Shown: positions 15,945 through 24,001 of the stretch, one piece after another
How positions within the stretch are numbered: position 1 is the stretch's first letter
Layout: the number at the start of each line of letters is the position of its first letter
Source of the DNA: Lachnospiraceae bacterium UBA7205
GTDB lineage: Bacteria; Bacillota; Clostridia; Lachnospirales; Lachnospiraceae
Assembly: GCA_002490665.1 (NCBI GenBank)
Contig: DKUL01000038.1
Span: forward strand, 1 to 56,145
Reading direction: 5' to 3'
DNA length: 56,145 bases
Program-made: the position numbers and the translations under genes
Notes under the pieces: model-generated
Databases searched by the model: none
Told to the model about the DNA's origin: nothing
Seen by the model: only the letters and a program-made list of their open reading frames with translations

Positions 15945-16904
15945 TCACTCCGCATAAAAGCATCGCACCTCCCCGCCGCGCAGCACGCGCATACACGGCA
16001 CTTCCTGCATACATTTTGCCGTTCTGCGGCTGCATCTCGGTGCAAACAGGCACCCTTTTGGAAGATTTCCGGCGTAGGGCTGAAATCCTGCAGTCGGCTC
16101 GAAACCATTCTGCGGCAGCGCACGCCAGAGCGCCTTGCTGTATGGATGGCGCAGCGCAGCCCCGCCCTCCTGAAAATCCGCTGCCCGGGCAGTCTCCACA
16201 GTCGTTCCTGCGTAAAAGACTGCTATCCTGTCCGCAAATGAAACGGCAAGGTCAATATCGTGCGTAATCAGGATTACTGCCTTCCCGCCGTCTGCCATTT
16301 CCCGAAACATCCTGAGTGCCTCCAGCGCCTGTTGCAGGCTCATCCCCGGTGTCGGCTCGTCAGCGATTATCAGCTGCGCGTCCGCAATCAGGGCGGTAGA
16401 GACCAGCACACGCCGCGCCATGCCGCCGGAAAGCTGAAAGGGATAACGTTTCTCTGTCTCCCCGGGCAGACCAAGCCTATGGAAAATCCTGCGCCTCTCC
16501 TGCGTCGGGCAGGGTTTTCTGTGTCCGTCCGCCTGCGCCCCCGCCTTCATCAGCGGGTCGAGGAAATCAACCGACTGGGGCACTAGCGCAATCTCCGTTC
16601 CCCGAAGCCGCCTTTGCAGCTCCGGGGTCAGCAGCCTGCCATGATAGCGCAGTTCTCCGGCTGTGACGGCATTTTCCGGCAGGATTCCCAGAATTGCCGA
16701 TGCCAGCAGGCTTTTTCCCGAACCCGACGATCCTGCAATCGCGAGAATTTCTCCGGCATGAACCTGCATGCTCAAATCTGAAATCGCCCGCAGCTCCTTT
16801 TGCCCAAAAATTCCGTCATACATCAGAAAGGAAACGGACAGCCCGCTGACCGCCAGAACCGGGATATCCCGATTTTTGTCCATATGCACCTCTTTTTTCT
16901 CCAT
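15945..16904 (-). CDS. Nickel/peptide ABC importer, ATP-binding protein (NikD/OppD-like)
   Basis: A 319-residue ABC ATPase. Walker A GSSGSGKS (about 59-66), Q-loop VPQSVDF, signature LSGGMARR, Walker B LIIADEP, H-loop ITHD. The C-terminal 70 residues are the oligo_HPY extension with HPYSKAL and the Cys pattern GCLFAPRC...C...C typical of OppD/DppD/NikD. The D-loop, usually with Asp after DEPT, reads PTPGMS here. Last gene of a four-gene set: binding protein, two permeases, this ATPase. The usual second ATPase (OppF/NikE) is absent, so this protein may act as a homodimer or pair with one encoded elsewhere. A second ATG at 16883 also has a good site. Confidence 0.88.
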   Translation of the reverse strand: MEKKEVHMDKNRDIPVLAVSGLSVSFLMYDGIFGQKELRAISDLSMQVHAGEILAIAGSSGSGKSLLASAILGILPENAVTAGELRYHGRLLTPELQRRLRGTEIALVPQSVDFLDPLMKAGAQADGHRKPCPTQERRRIFHRLGLPGETEKRYPFQLSGGMARRVLVSTALIADAQLIIADEPTPGMSLQQALEALRMFREMADGGKAVILITHDIDLAVSFADRIAVFYAGTTVETARAADFQEGGAALRHPYSKALWRALPQNGFEPTAGFQPYAGNLPKGCLFAPRCSRRTAKCMQEVPCMRVLRGGEVRCFYAE

Positions 16905-16928
16905 TTATTCAGGCCTCCATCTGCCTGC

Positions 16929-17768
16929 CTACTCCTGCGCACTATATGGGTCTATCACCCGCCGCAGGTTCTCCCCCAGGCGGTCAATCAGCCAGACCAT
17001 CAGCACCAGAACCATTCCCGGAAACACCGCCATCCACCACATGCCCGAGGAAAGGTACGTCATACTCTCTGCCAGTATGATGCCGACTGCCGGCTGTTCG
17101 GGCGGCAGTCCATATCCAAGAAAGGAAATGGATGCCTCGTGCAGGATGGCATGGGGAAACATCAGGATCAGCCCTGTCAGAAACTGCGGCGCCAGATGCG
17201 GCAGCAAATGATGCCGCAAAATCCAGCCGCCCGATTTGCCCATGCGGCGCGAGATCATGACGTACTGCTGGCCGCGAAGCTGCATCACCTCTCCCCTGAT
17301 TAGCCTTGCAAGGCTTGTCCAGTGCGTTGCCGCAATCCCGGCTAACAGTCCGCGCAGTCCCCTTCCCATCGCAAAGGATATCAGTATAATTAAAACTGTG
17401 TGCGGAATCCCCATCATCAAATCAATCAGCCAGCTGACTGCTCCGTCCAAAAACCGGGAGCCTGCCGCCGCCGCAATGCCAATCAGAATGCCTGCCACCG
17501 CACTGATGCAGGATGCCGCAATCCCTACCGTGACACTGACGGACATCCCCTTCAAGGTACGCATCAGGATATCGCGCCCCAGATTGTCCGTGCCGAACAG
17601 ATGCTGCCATGACGGCGGCTGTTTTGCCTGGATGAAGTCTGTCCCGACGGCATCCTGCGGAATCAGGATACCAGCCGCGTAAACAGCAAGAATCACCACC
17701 CCCAAAACAACTGCCAGCATAAGCGCCCTTATCCGTCCGTTAAGCCGAAACGGATTCCATCGTCCCAT
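16929..17768 (-). CDS. ABC importer permease (NikC/OppC-like)
   Basis: A 279-residue permease with about six membrane helices and the BPD_transp_1 fold. The family motif FGTDNLGRDILMR is at about residue 58; the EAA-type loop that contacts the ATPase is near GLRGLLAGIAATHWTSLARLIR. FLGYGLPPEQPAVG is typical of OppC/NikC/DppC. Start ATG 17768 has GAGGAGG 7 nt upstream. It ends 24 nt before the ATPase gene and follows the NikB-type permease by 17 nt. It forms the membrane channel with that partner. Confidence 0.9.
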   Translation of the reverse strand: MGRWNPFRLNGRIRALMLAVVLGVVILAVYAAGILIPQDAVGTDFIQAKQPPSWQHLFGTDNLGRDILMRTLKGMSVSVTVGIAASCISAVAGILIGIAAAAGSRFLDGAVSWLIDLMMGIPHTVLIILISFAMGRGLRGLLAGIAATHWTSLARLIRGEVMQLRGQQYVMISRRMGKSGGWILRHHLLPHLAPQFLTGLILMFPHAILHEASISFLGYGLPPEQPAVGIILAESMTYLSSGMWWMAVFPGMVLVLMVWLIDRLGENLRRVIDPYSAQE

Positions 17769-17785
17769 TACCACACCTCCTCATT

Positions 17786-18766
17786 CTAATGCATTTTGGG
17801 GTCAATGATGCCGTACAGCAGATTTGCAATCATATTCCCTGCGCAGACAAACAGCGTCGAAAACAGCGTGATGCCCAGCAGAAGCGGAACATCCGAGCCA
17901 AGACCCGCCGCCGACACTGCCGAGCCAAGACCCGGATAAGAAAAGACATTCTCCGCCAGCACCGAGCCGCCGAAGAGCTCCGCAAACGAAGCAAACTGCA
18001 AGGTCAGCGCGGGCAGGATGGTGTTGCGCAGCCCGTGACGGACAAACAGTGTCCACCCGCCCTCCCCGCGTGCGCGCGCAAAGAGGACGTACGCGCTGTT
18101 CATCACATCAATCATCTTCTGTCTTGTGTGAAGGGCGATATTGGAAAAAGACACCAGCGTCAGTGTCAGCGCCGGAAGCGCCAGATGATACAGCCGCTGC
18201 CAGATGCCGACCTCGCTGTCCAGCATACCGATTGGCGTCGAAAACCCGACCGGAAACCAGCCCAGCTTCACGGAAAACAACAGCAGCAGTATAAGCCCAA
18301 GCCAGAATGCCGGCACACTGCTCAACAGATAACATATCCTCCGGATGATTTTATCCTGCCACTTGCCACGGTGCATGCCCATGACGCAGCCGAGTGAAAA
18401 GCCAATGATTCCCGAAAATACCCACGCGCAGAGCATCAGGGCAAGCGAATTCCCAAAACGCTCCGCGATAATGTCAATCACAGGTCTGCGGTACAGCAGT
18501 GAAATGCCAAAGTCGCCGTGAACAAGGGCATCCAGCCAGCTGATGTACCGCACTGTGGGCGGCTTATCCATCCCCCAGTACGCCTCAATCGCTGCGCGCT
18601 GCTCCGCCGACACCGGTCCGATTTTCATGATATACTGCTGTACCGGGTCTACTGGCGAGGCGCTCACCAGGGCAAATGAAATGATGCTGACCGCAAGGAG
18701 CAGTGAAAGGATTCGTATGCAGTTTTTCAGGAACCGTAAGGCAGCCCGCCCAGCCGCGTTTTTCAT
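17786..18766 (-). CDS. ABC importer permease (NikB/OppB-like)
   Basis: A 326-residue permease. N-terminal helix SLLLAVSIISFALVSASPVDP, then the periplasm-facing segment with ISWLDALVHGDFGISLLYRRPV typical of OppB/DppB/NikB, and the EAA-like loop ALTLTLVSFSNIALHTRQKM. About six membrane helices. Start ATG 18766 has GGGGAG 6 nt upstream; the frame is open further but overlaps the binding-protein gene. Second gene of the operon. Confidence 0.9.
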   Translation of the reverse strand: MKNAAGRAALRFLKNCIRILSLLLAVSIISFALVSASPVDPVQQYIMKIGPVSAEQRAAIEAYWGMDKPPTVRYISWLDALVHGDFGISLLYRRPVIDIIAERFGNSLALMLCAWVFSGIIGFSLGCVMGMHRGKWQDKIIRRICYLLSSVPAFWLGLILLLLFSVKLGWFPVGFSTPIGMLDSEVGIWQRLYHLALPALTLTLVSFSNIALHTRQKMIDVMNSAYVLFARARGEGGWTLFVRHGLRNTILPALTLQFASFAELFGGSVLAENVFSYPGLGSAVSAAGLGSDVPLLLGITLFSTLFVCAGNMIANLLYGIIDPKMH

Positions 18767-18798
18767 GCCAATCTCCCCATTTCTGACACATGTGTCAT

Positions 18799-20439
18799 TT
18801 ATTGCGGATTCCACCGCCACTCATTCAGGTTCTGTAACAGCGGCATGGAGGCGCCGTGCGGGTGAAGCTGCTGCCTGCCGATATCCAGCCCGTCCCGCAC
18901 ATAATACAGATGGTCTACATTGACAATCCACACCCACGGACACATGCCCTTCATGCAGGTTCCCGTCTCGCCGTCCCACTGTGCAAGGCGCCAGTTTCCA
19001 TATGCATCCTCTGTCGTCAGCGACTCCATTGCCGCCGAAAGATAATTGTCCGTTTTCTCCGACTGGTACCCTTCAGGATTGTAAAAATCATCCCGGAATG
19101 CACCGCCGCTCTGATACAGGCAGTAACTCTCATAAGGATTCGCCGCGCCCCAGCCCATCATGACGCCGTCGGAAAACATGCGCTTCGCCAAATCATCCCA
19201 GCTGGTTCCCTCCACCGTAATCCGGATGCCGATTTGTTCCACCTGCTCCGCGGCAGCCAACGCCACCGCCTGGCGGACAGAATCGCCGCTGGGATATAGG
19301 ACAGTAAATGCCGCCGCAGTCCCATCCTTTTCCACAATGCCGTCCCCATCGGTATCTGCCCAGCCAGCATCGGCAAGCAGTTTTTTGGCATAATCCACAT
19401 CCGTGTCAATCACCACTTCAGGATTATTCCACGGCATCCCGTCATTCTCCGAATAGCAGGGCGCCGCAAATCCATCCAGCGCCGCCTCCGCGACAAATTC
19501 ACGGTCAATTGCATAGGCAATCGCCTTGCGGATTTCCAGATTGCAGGTCACGTTATTCCCAATCGGATAACCGCTCTGCGTAACCCTCCCCGCATTTGGC
19601 AATACCGGCAGTGTGAACCCCCGGTTGTCCACGGAGCTGACCCGCGCCAGATGGTAGCCGTCAATCTCCCTGTCCGCAAGCGTTGCCGCCGTCAGCGCCA
19701 CATCGACCTGCCCCGCCTGCACCGCGGCAAAGGCAGCATCCTCCGCCATAAAGACAATTGTCACTTTTTTAATGGAAGGAACCGTTCCATAATAATCCTC
19801 GTTCGCCTCCAGAATCAACTGCTCCTGCGGATTCCACTGGACAAGCTTCCATGGTCCCGAACCGACTGGATTTGTCCCATAGTCCGCGCCATATGCATGC
19901 GCCGGAATAATCCCCACCGACGCAGCCGTATTCAGAAACACCGAGGTTGGCCTGGACAGCAAAAAAGTGACAGTTGTGTCATTTACTGCCTCCGCTTTTT
20001 CCAGAAAGGTCAGGTCAACGGACGCCTGTGCCGCCTTGGCTGTCTCAAAGGTAAACACAACATCCTCTGCCGTGACTGCCTCCCCGTCCGTAAACCGCGC
20101 ATCATCGCGCAGCCGAAATGTCCAAATCCGTCCCGTTTCGTCCAGGCTGTAGGTCTCTGCAATGTCGTTCTCAAACTGCATTTCCTCATTGTATTTAATC
20201 AGTGTGCTCTGTATCAGCGGGGTATTTCCGTGCCCCCAGCCCTGACACGGGTCCAATGTGGACGGCTCTGTGGAAACCGCGACAACCACCTGCTCCCCCA
20301 GTGCATCGCTGCCGGAAGTCTCCATCGGCGCCATGTGATGCCGCGAGGCGCATCCGGAAATCATGCACACTGTTATCATGGTAACGGACAGCCGGCGGAA
20401 GAACTCCCCCGCCTTGACTGCATCCTGAATTTTCTTCAT
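18799..20439 (-). CDS. ABC importer substrate-binding lipoprotein (SBP family 5)
   Basis: A 546-residue lipoprotein: basic start, hydrophobic stretch SVTMITVCM and lipobox ISGC giving a lipid-bound Cys near residue 30. The family 5 signature is visible (STLDPCQGWGHGNTPLIQ, RLRDDARFTDGEAVTAEDVV, NPVGSGPWKLVQW, IRKAIAYAIDRE). Family members bind peptides, nickel or metal chelates. The His-rich segments (HHMAP near the start; QQLHPHG near the end) could suit a metal ligand, but that is weak. First gene of the operon with promoter at 20476-20504 and RBS AAGGGG. Confidence 0.88.
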   Translation of the reverse strand: MKKIQDAVKAGEFFRRLSVTMITVCMISGCASRHHMAPMETSGSDALGEQVVVAVSTEPSTLDPCQGWGHGNTPLIQSTLIKYNEEMQFENDIAETYSLDETGRIWTFRLRDDARFTDGEAVTAEDVVFTFETAKAAQASVDLTFLEKAEAVNDTTVTFLLSRPTSVFLNTAASVGIIPAHAYGADYGTNPVGSGPWKLVQWNPQEQLILEANEDYYGTVPSIKKVTIVFMAEDAAFAAVQAGQVDVALTAATLADREIDGYHLARVSSVDNRGFTLPVLPNAGRVTQSGYPIGNNVTCNLEIRKAIAYAIDREFVAEAALDGFAAPCYSENDGMPWNNPEVVIDTDVDYAKKLLADAGWADTDGDGIVEKDGTAAAFTVLYPSGDSVRQAVALAAAEQVEQIGIRITVEGTSWDDLAKRMFSDGVMMGWGAANPYESYCLYQSGGAFRDDFYNPEGYQSEKTDNYLSAAMESLTTEDAYGNWRLAQWDGETGTCMKGMCPWVWIVNVDHLYYVRDGLDIGRQQLHPHGASMPLLQNLNEWRWNPQ

Positions 20440-20475
20440 TATAATGTCCCCTTTTCACCAAACAATTCTTTCCCA

Positions 20476-20504
20476 ATTATATCCCATGCAATTCTTTTTC
20501 GTAA
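20476..20504 (-). promoter_or_regulatory. Predicted promoter of the ABC importer operon
   Basis: Minus strand TTACGA (20499-20504), 17-bp spacer, TATAAT (20476-20481). Confidence 0.55.
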
Positions 20505-20673
20505 GCGGGGGGAGGGGTTCTTTTTATGTCCAGCTGCTTCCTTTCGGACTGTGGTCTGTCCTTTTTACATTTTAACGGCGATTGTATTTAGAAGCTTTTG
20601 TCCTTTATGGTATAATTAACAAATTTTTTATAATTTTTCGCCGTCTGTACACAAAAAAGTACAAAGAATAGTG

Positions 20674-20703
20674 TTGACGTGTATACAATATTGAGGATAT
20701 AAT
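20674..20703 (+). promoter_or_regulatory. Predicted pflB promoter
   Basis: TTGACG (20674-20679), 18-bp spacer, TATAAT (20698-20703). It leaves a leader of about 110 nt. The 384-bp spacer 20440-20823 also holds the divergent ABC promoter and an A/T-rich stretch with no further gene. Confidence 0.65.
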
Positions 20704-20711
20704 ACAGATAT

Positions 20712-20784
20712 GAATGTTAGACATGATTTCACACTTTCGTAACAAATAACATTCTAGCATAAGTAACTAGCGGTGTCATGCCGC
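20712..20784 (+). promoter_or_regulatory. Structured 5' leader of pflB
   Basis: Two stem-loops follow the promoter: GAATGTTA (20712-20719) with TAACATTC (20747-20754), and GCGG...CCGC (20770-20784). AGGAGG follows near 20810. These may protect the mRNA 5' end. No known riboswitch was recognised. Confidence 0.4.
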
Positions 20785-20823
20785 ATATCAATTTAAATTT
20801 ATATTTTTAGGAGGCTTTGCAAA

Positions 20824-22863
20824 ATGAGACCAGAATGGAAAGATTTTGTAGGTGGCAAATGGGAAAGCGAAATTAACGTGCGTGACTTCATCCAGAAGAA
20901 TTTCACACCGTACGACGGAGATGAGTCTTTCTTGGCAGGACCTACACAGAACACAAAGGATTTATGGGACATGGTTCTTGACCTTCAGAAGAAGGAGAGA
21001 GAAGCAGGCGGTGTTCTCGACATGGACACAAAGGTAATCTCCACTATCACTTCTCATGGTCCAGGATACCTTGACAAGAGCAAGGAGACTATCGTTGGTT
21101 TCCAGACTGACAAGCCTTTCAAGCGTTCATTGCAGCCATACGGCGGTATCAGAATGGCAGAGAAAGCTTGCTCAGACAACGGATACGAAGTAGATCCTGA
21201 GGTCAGTGAGTTCTTCTCTACACACAGAAAAACACACAATGCAGGATGTTTTGATGCTTACAACCAGGAAATGAGAGCGTGCCGTTCTTCTCATATCATC
21301 ACAGGTCTTCCCGATGCTTACGGACGTGGACGTATCATCGGCGACTACAGAAGGGTTGCCCTTTATGGTATTGACAGACTGATCGAGGATAAGCAGGCAC
21401 AGAAGGATTCCACCGGACGCGTGATGACAGACGACGTTATCCGTCTTCGCGAGGAGCTCTCAGAGCAGATGATCGCTCTTAAAATGATGAAAGAAATGGC
21501 TGCTTCCTACGGCTGTGACATTTCCAAGCCGGCTACCAATGTACAGGAAGCAATCCAGGCTACATATTTCGGATACCTCTGCGCTGTTAAGGAGCAGAAC
21601 GGTGCGGCAATGTCACTTGGACGTACCTCCACATTCCTTGACTGCTTTGCACAGAGAGACTTAAAGAACGGAACATTTACAGAGGAGCAGATTCAGGAGT
21701 TCGTTGACCACTTTATTATGAAGCTTCGCTGCATTAAGTTCGCACGTACACCGGAGTACAACCAGATTTTTGCCGGTGACCCTGTATGGGTTACAGAGTC
21801 CCTCGGCGGTGTCGGCGTAGACGGACGTCCTCTTGTCACAAAGATGTCCTTCCGTTACCTGAACACACTGACAAACCTTGGACCCAGCCCGGAGCCGAAC
21901 CTGACAGTTCTCTGGTCTACAAGGCTTCCTGAAAACTGGAAGAGATACTGCGCAAAGATGTCCATCCAGACTTCTTCCATCCAGTATGAGAACGACGACC
22001 TGATGAGAGTGACACATGGCGACGACTACGGTATCGCATGCTGCGTATCATCCATGGTTATCGGTAAGGAAATGCAGTTCTTCGGCGCGCGTGCAAACGT
22101 TGCAAAGTGCCTGCTCTACGCTTTAAACGGTGGTGTGGACGAAGTTACCAAGAAGCAGGTTGGTCCGAAGTACCGTCCTGTTGAGGGTGACATCCTCGAC
22201 TATGATGATGTATACAGCAAGTTCATGGATATGCTTGAGTGGCAGGCAGACGTGTATGTAAATACACTCAACATTATCCACTATATGCATGACAAGTACT
22301 GCTATGAGAGAGCAGAGATGGCTCTTCATGACAGGGACGTTAAGAGATATTTCGCTACAGGTGTTGCGGGTCTTTCCATCGTTGCTGACTCCTTATCAGC
22401 AATCAAGTATGCACAGGTAAAGGCAATCCGTGACGAGGACGGCATCATTGTTGACTTCGAGACAACCGGCGAATTCCCTAAGTATGGTAATGATGATGAC
22501 CGTGTTGACCTTATCGCACAGGATATCGTCCACAAGTTCATGACAGCAATCAGAAGACATCATACCTACAGAAACGGTGTTCCTACAACATCCATCCTCA
22601 CCATTACATCCAATGTAACATATGGTAAGGCAACAGGCAACACACCTGACGGACGTAAGAAAGGACAGCCGTTTGCTCCTGGTGCAAACCCAATGCACGG
22701 ACGCGATACACACGGTGCAGTCGCATCACTTGCTTCTGTATCAAAGCTTCCGTTCAAGGACGCACAGGATGGTATCTCCAATACCTTCACAATCATTCCG
22801 AACGCACTCGGCAAGGAAGCAAAGGTATTCTCAGGAGACCTTGAGCTTGATTTAAATAACTAA
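20824..22863 (+). CDS. pflB: Pyruvate formate-lyase catalytic subunit lacking the glycyl-radical domain
   Basis: A 679-residue formate C-acetyltransferase, which splits pyruvate with CoA into acetyl-CoA and formate. The N-terminus (WKDFVGGKWESEINVRDFI) and the adjacent catalytic cysteines (YGIACCVSSM, about residues 400-409) match classical PflB. The protein stops after TFTIIPNALGKEAKVFSGD, just where E. coli PflB (about 760 residues) goes on into the C-terminal radical domain. That domain is encoded separately at 23184-23429. There is no frameshift: stop TAA is clean, followed by a hairpin, a 67-residue ORF, and then the radical subunit, all on the same strand. The enzyme should therefore work only as a complex of two chains. 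Promoter is strong and codon choice looks optimised for high expression. Confidence 0.93.
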   Translation: MRPEWKDFVGGKWESEINVRDFIQKNFTPYDGDESFLAGPTQNTKDLWDMVLDLQKKEREAGGVLDMDTKVISTITSHGPGYLDKSKETIVGFQTDKPFKRSLQPYGGIRMAEKACSDNGYEVDPEVSEFFSTHRKTHNAGCFDAYNQEMRACRSSHIITGLPDAYGRGRIIGDYRRVALYGIDRLIEDKQAQKDSTGRVMTDDVIRLREELSEQMIALKMMKEMAASYGCDISKPATNVQEAIQATYFGYLCAVKEQNGAAMSLGRTSTFLDCFAQRDLKNGTFTEEQIQEFVDHFIMKLRCIKFARTPEYNQIFAGDPVWVTESLGGVGVDGRPLVTKMSFRYLNTLTNLGPSPEPNLTVLWSTRLPENWKRYCAKMSIQTSSIQYENDDLMRVTHGDDYGIACCVSSMVIGKEMQFFGARANVAKCLLYALNGGVDEVTKKQVGPKYRPVEGDILDYDDVYSKFMDMLEWQADVYVNTLNIIHYMHDKYCYERAEMALHDRDVKRYFATGVAGLSIVADSLSAIKYAQVKAIRDEDGIIVDFETTGEFPKYGNDDDRVDLIAQDIVHKFMTAIRRHHTYRNGVPTTSILTITSNVTYGKATGNTPDGRKKGQPFAPGANPMHGRDTHGAVASLASVSKLPFKDAQDGISNTFTIIPNALGKEAKVFSGDLELDLNN

Positions 22864-22885
22864 TTGTGACAGATTCCTGTTACAG

Positions 22886-22914
22886 GCAGCCGCAGGGACA
22901 AATCCTGTGGCTGC
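22886..22914 (+). promoter_or_regulatory. Intercistronic hairpin after pflB
   Basis: An 11-bp stem GCAGCCGCAGG / CCTGTGGCTGC (one G-T pair) with a 7-nt loop and no T run. It more likely marks RNA processing or protection of the pflB 3' end than termination. The bases just before it (GTGACAG, CCTGTTACAGGCAGC) resemble ends of the palindromic repeat family. Confidence 0.55.
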
Positions 22915-22943
22915 TCTGAAATAAGAAAGGACAGACGTATATT

Positions 22944-23147
22944 ATGGATGAAAAATCAATGATTGACGACCTTGTATCGCAGCTTGATGCCGGATTTTCA
23001 GCAGATAAGGCGGTGGGACATTTCAATGTAGATGTCAGTGAGGACGCTTCCACAAAAGAAGTTCAGACTCTTGGATGTACAGACTGTTCGAGCAATCCCA
23101 TGGCATGCAGTGTTCCGACACTCCATGAGGGATTGGATGATAAATAA
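22944..23147 (+). CDS. Small Cys-containing protein resembling the start of the glycyl-radical domain
   Basis: A 67-residue acidic protein between the two PFL chains. Its first 30 residues align with the radical subunit downstream: IDDLVSQLDAGF here versus VDNLVSLLDGYA there, and GHFNVDV versus HHLNVNV. After that the two diverge: the RVSGYAV radical motif is missing, and a Cys-rich segment GCTDCSSNPMAC follows (CxxC then C). It looks like a duplicated radical domain that lost its catalytic half and gained possible metal or redox ligands. The ribosome site (AAAGGA) is about 12 nt from the ATG, so it is weak. Role unknown; a spacer, chaperone, sensor or protector of the split enzyme are all possible. 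Confidence 0.7.
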   Translation: MDEKSMIDDLVSQLDAGFSADKAVGHFNVDVSEDASTKEVQTLGCTDCSSNPMACSVPTLHEGLDDK

Positions 23148-23183
23148 GATTTTATGACAAGTTTTGTTAGGAGGTATAAAACT

Positions 23184-23429
23184 ATGGCAGTTGATAACGC
23201 AGCACAGGTTGATAACTTAGTATCTTTATTGGATGGATATGCTACAAAGGGTGGCCACCATCTCAACGTAAACGTACTTAACAGGGACACATTACTGGAC
23301 GCACAGAAGCATCCTGAGAACTATCCGCAGCTGACAATCCGCGTATCCGGATATGCTGTTAACTTTATCAAGTTGACACCGGAACAGCAGGCAGATGTAA
23401 TCTCACGTACATTCCATGAGGCTATCTAA
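23184..23429 (+). CDS. Separate glycyl-radical domain subunit of pyruvate formate-lyase (GrcA/YfiD-like)
   Basis: An 81-residue protein that equals the C-terminal domain of classical PflB: DNLVSLLDGY, HHLNVNVLNRDTLLDAQ, YPQLTIRVSGYAV with the radical glycine, then LTPEQQADVISRTFHEAI at the end. The radical is placed on this Gly by PflA and passed to the catalytic Cys on the large chain. E. coli YfiD/GrcA is a stand-alone spare domain for a full-length PflB; here there is no full-length enzyme in view, so the domain is essential. ATG 23184 is chosen over 23154 because AGGAGG lies 8 nt upstream. A strong terminator follows. Confidence 0.93.
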   Translation: MAVDNAAQVDNLVSLLDGYATKGGHHLNVNVLNRDTLLDAQKHPENYPQLTIRVSGYAVNFIKLTPEQQADVISRTFHEAI

Positions 23430-23450
23430 TCAATGAATGAAAACAAAAAA

Positions 23451-23474
23451 CCTGAGCTTCGCTCAGGTTTTTTT
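23451..23474 (+). terminator. Terminator of the pfl operon
   Basis: Stem CCTGAGC / GCTCAGG with TTC loop followed by seven T; A run on the other side makes it usable by the convergent blaI-like gene too. Confidence 0.9.
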
Positions 23475-23482
23475 ATTTCGTC

Positions 23483-23851
23483 CTATCCCATTATCTTTTT
23501 CACTTGCTGCGCGTCAATCTGCTTTCCGCCATTGAGTATCGTCAGGAATTTTTCAAGCGAACCATCATAAAACTTATCCAGGAACTGTTTTGCCCTTCCT
23601 GTGGCAAATTCCGTCCTTGTCACCGTGGGGGAATATACCCTGCCACCGCGCTGCACCTCCGCACTGATAAGACCCTTGTTTGACAGACGGCTCAGAAATG
23701 TGTTCATCGTCTGTTTCTTCCACTCTTTTCCAACTTCCTCATTCAAATGTTTCGTAATTTCCCTGAAGCATCTTCCGCCGTCGGCATCCCACAAATATTC
23801 CATAATTAGCGCTTCCGAATCTGACAACCCAAAATTAATCTTACCTTCCAT
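23483..23851 (-). CDS. BlaI/MecI/CopY-type transcriptional repressor
   Basis: A 122-residue winged-helix repressor: LSDSEALIMEYLWD at the N-terminus, then KKQTMNTFLSRLSNKGLISAE, the recognition helix and wing of the BlaI/CopY family, and a C-terminal dimer region. BlaI is normally inactivated by the protease BlaR encoded next to it; no blaR-like gene is here, and there is no copper transporter. A palindromic operator overlaps its promoter. It lies between the pfl operon and an ECF sigma pair; its target set is unknown. Confidence 0.88.
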   Translation of the reverse strand: MEGKINFGLSDSEALIMEYLWDADGGRCFREITKHLNEEVGKEWKKQTMNTFLSRLSNKGLISAEVQRGGRVYSPTVTRTEFATGRAKQFLDKFYDGSLEKFLTILNGGKQIDAQQVKKIMG

Positions 23852-23886
23852 AGCATCTTCCTCTCTTTCATTAATAAATTCATCAG

Positions 23887-23922
23887 ATACTATTAGTATA
23901 TAGTATTTTTACATTAAATACA
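23887..23922 (-). promoter_or_regulatory. Promoter and operator of the BlaI-like gene
   Basis: Minus strand TTGTAT, 17-bp spacer, TATACT. The -10 lies inside an inverted repeat ATACTAT...ATAGTAT (23887-23906) that also contains the 11-mer palindrome TACTATTAGTA. Overlap of operator and -10 fits autorepression. Confidence 0.55.
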
Positions 23923-24001
23923 AGTAGGTATTACAAAATAATGTCAAAATTTGATGGAATTTTTGTGCCGGCGTTCTCGGAAATGCGACTTCATTAAAAC
24001 A

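Noticed and set aside
19651..20619. Plus-strand frame of 322 codons opposite the binding protein
   Set aside because: Antisense to the lipoprotein gene and its promoter; no family resemblance.
20580..20650. Possible Rex or Fnr site in the pflB upstream region
   Set aside because: TTAACAAATTTTTTATAA has only one good half-site, so the palindrome needed by Rex is missing.
20824..23429. Frameshifted or misassembled full-length pflB
   Set aside because: About 320 bp with a hairpin, a separate ORF and a fresh strong ribosome site lie between the two parts, so no single-base error could join them.
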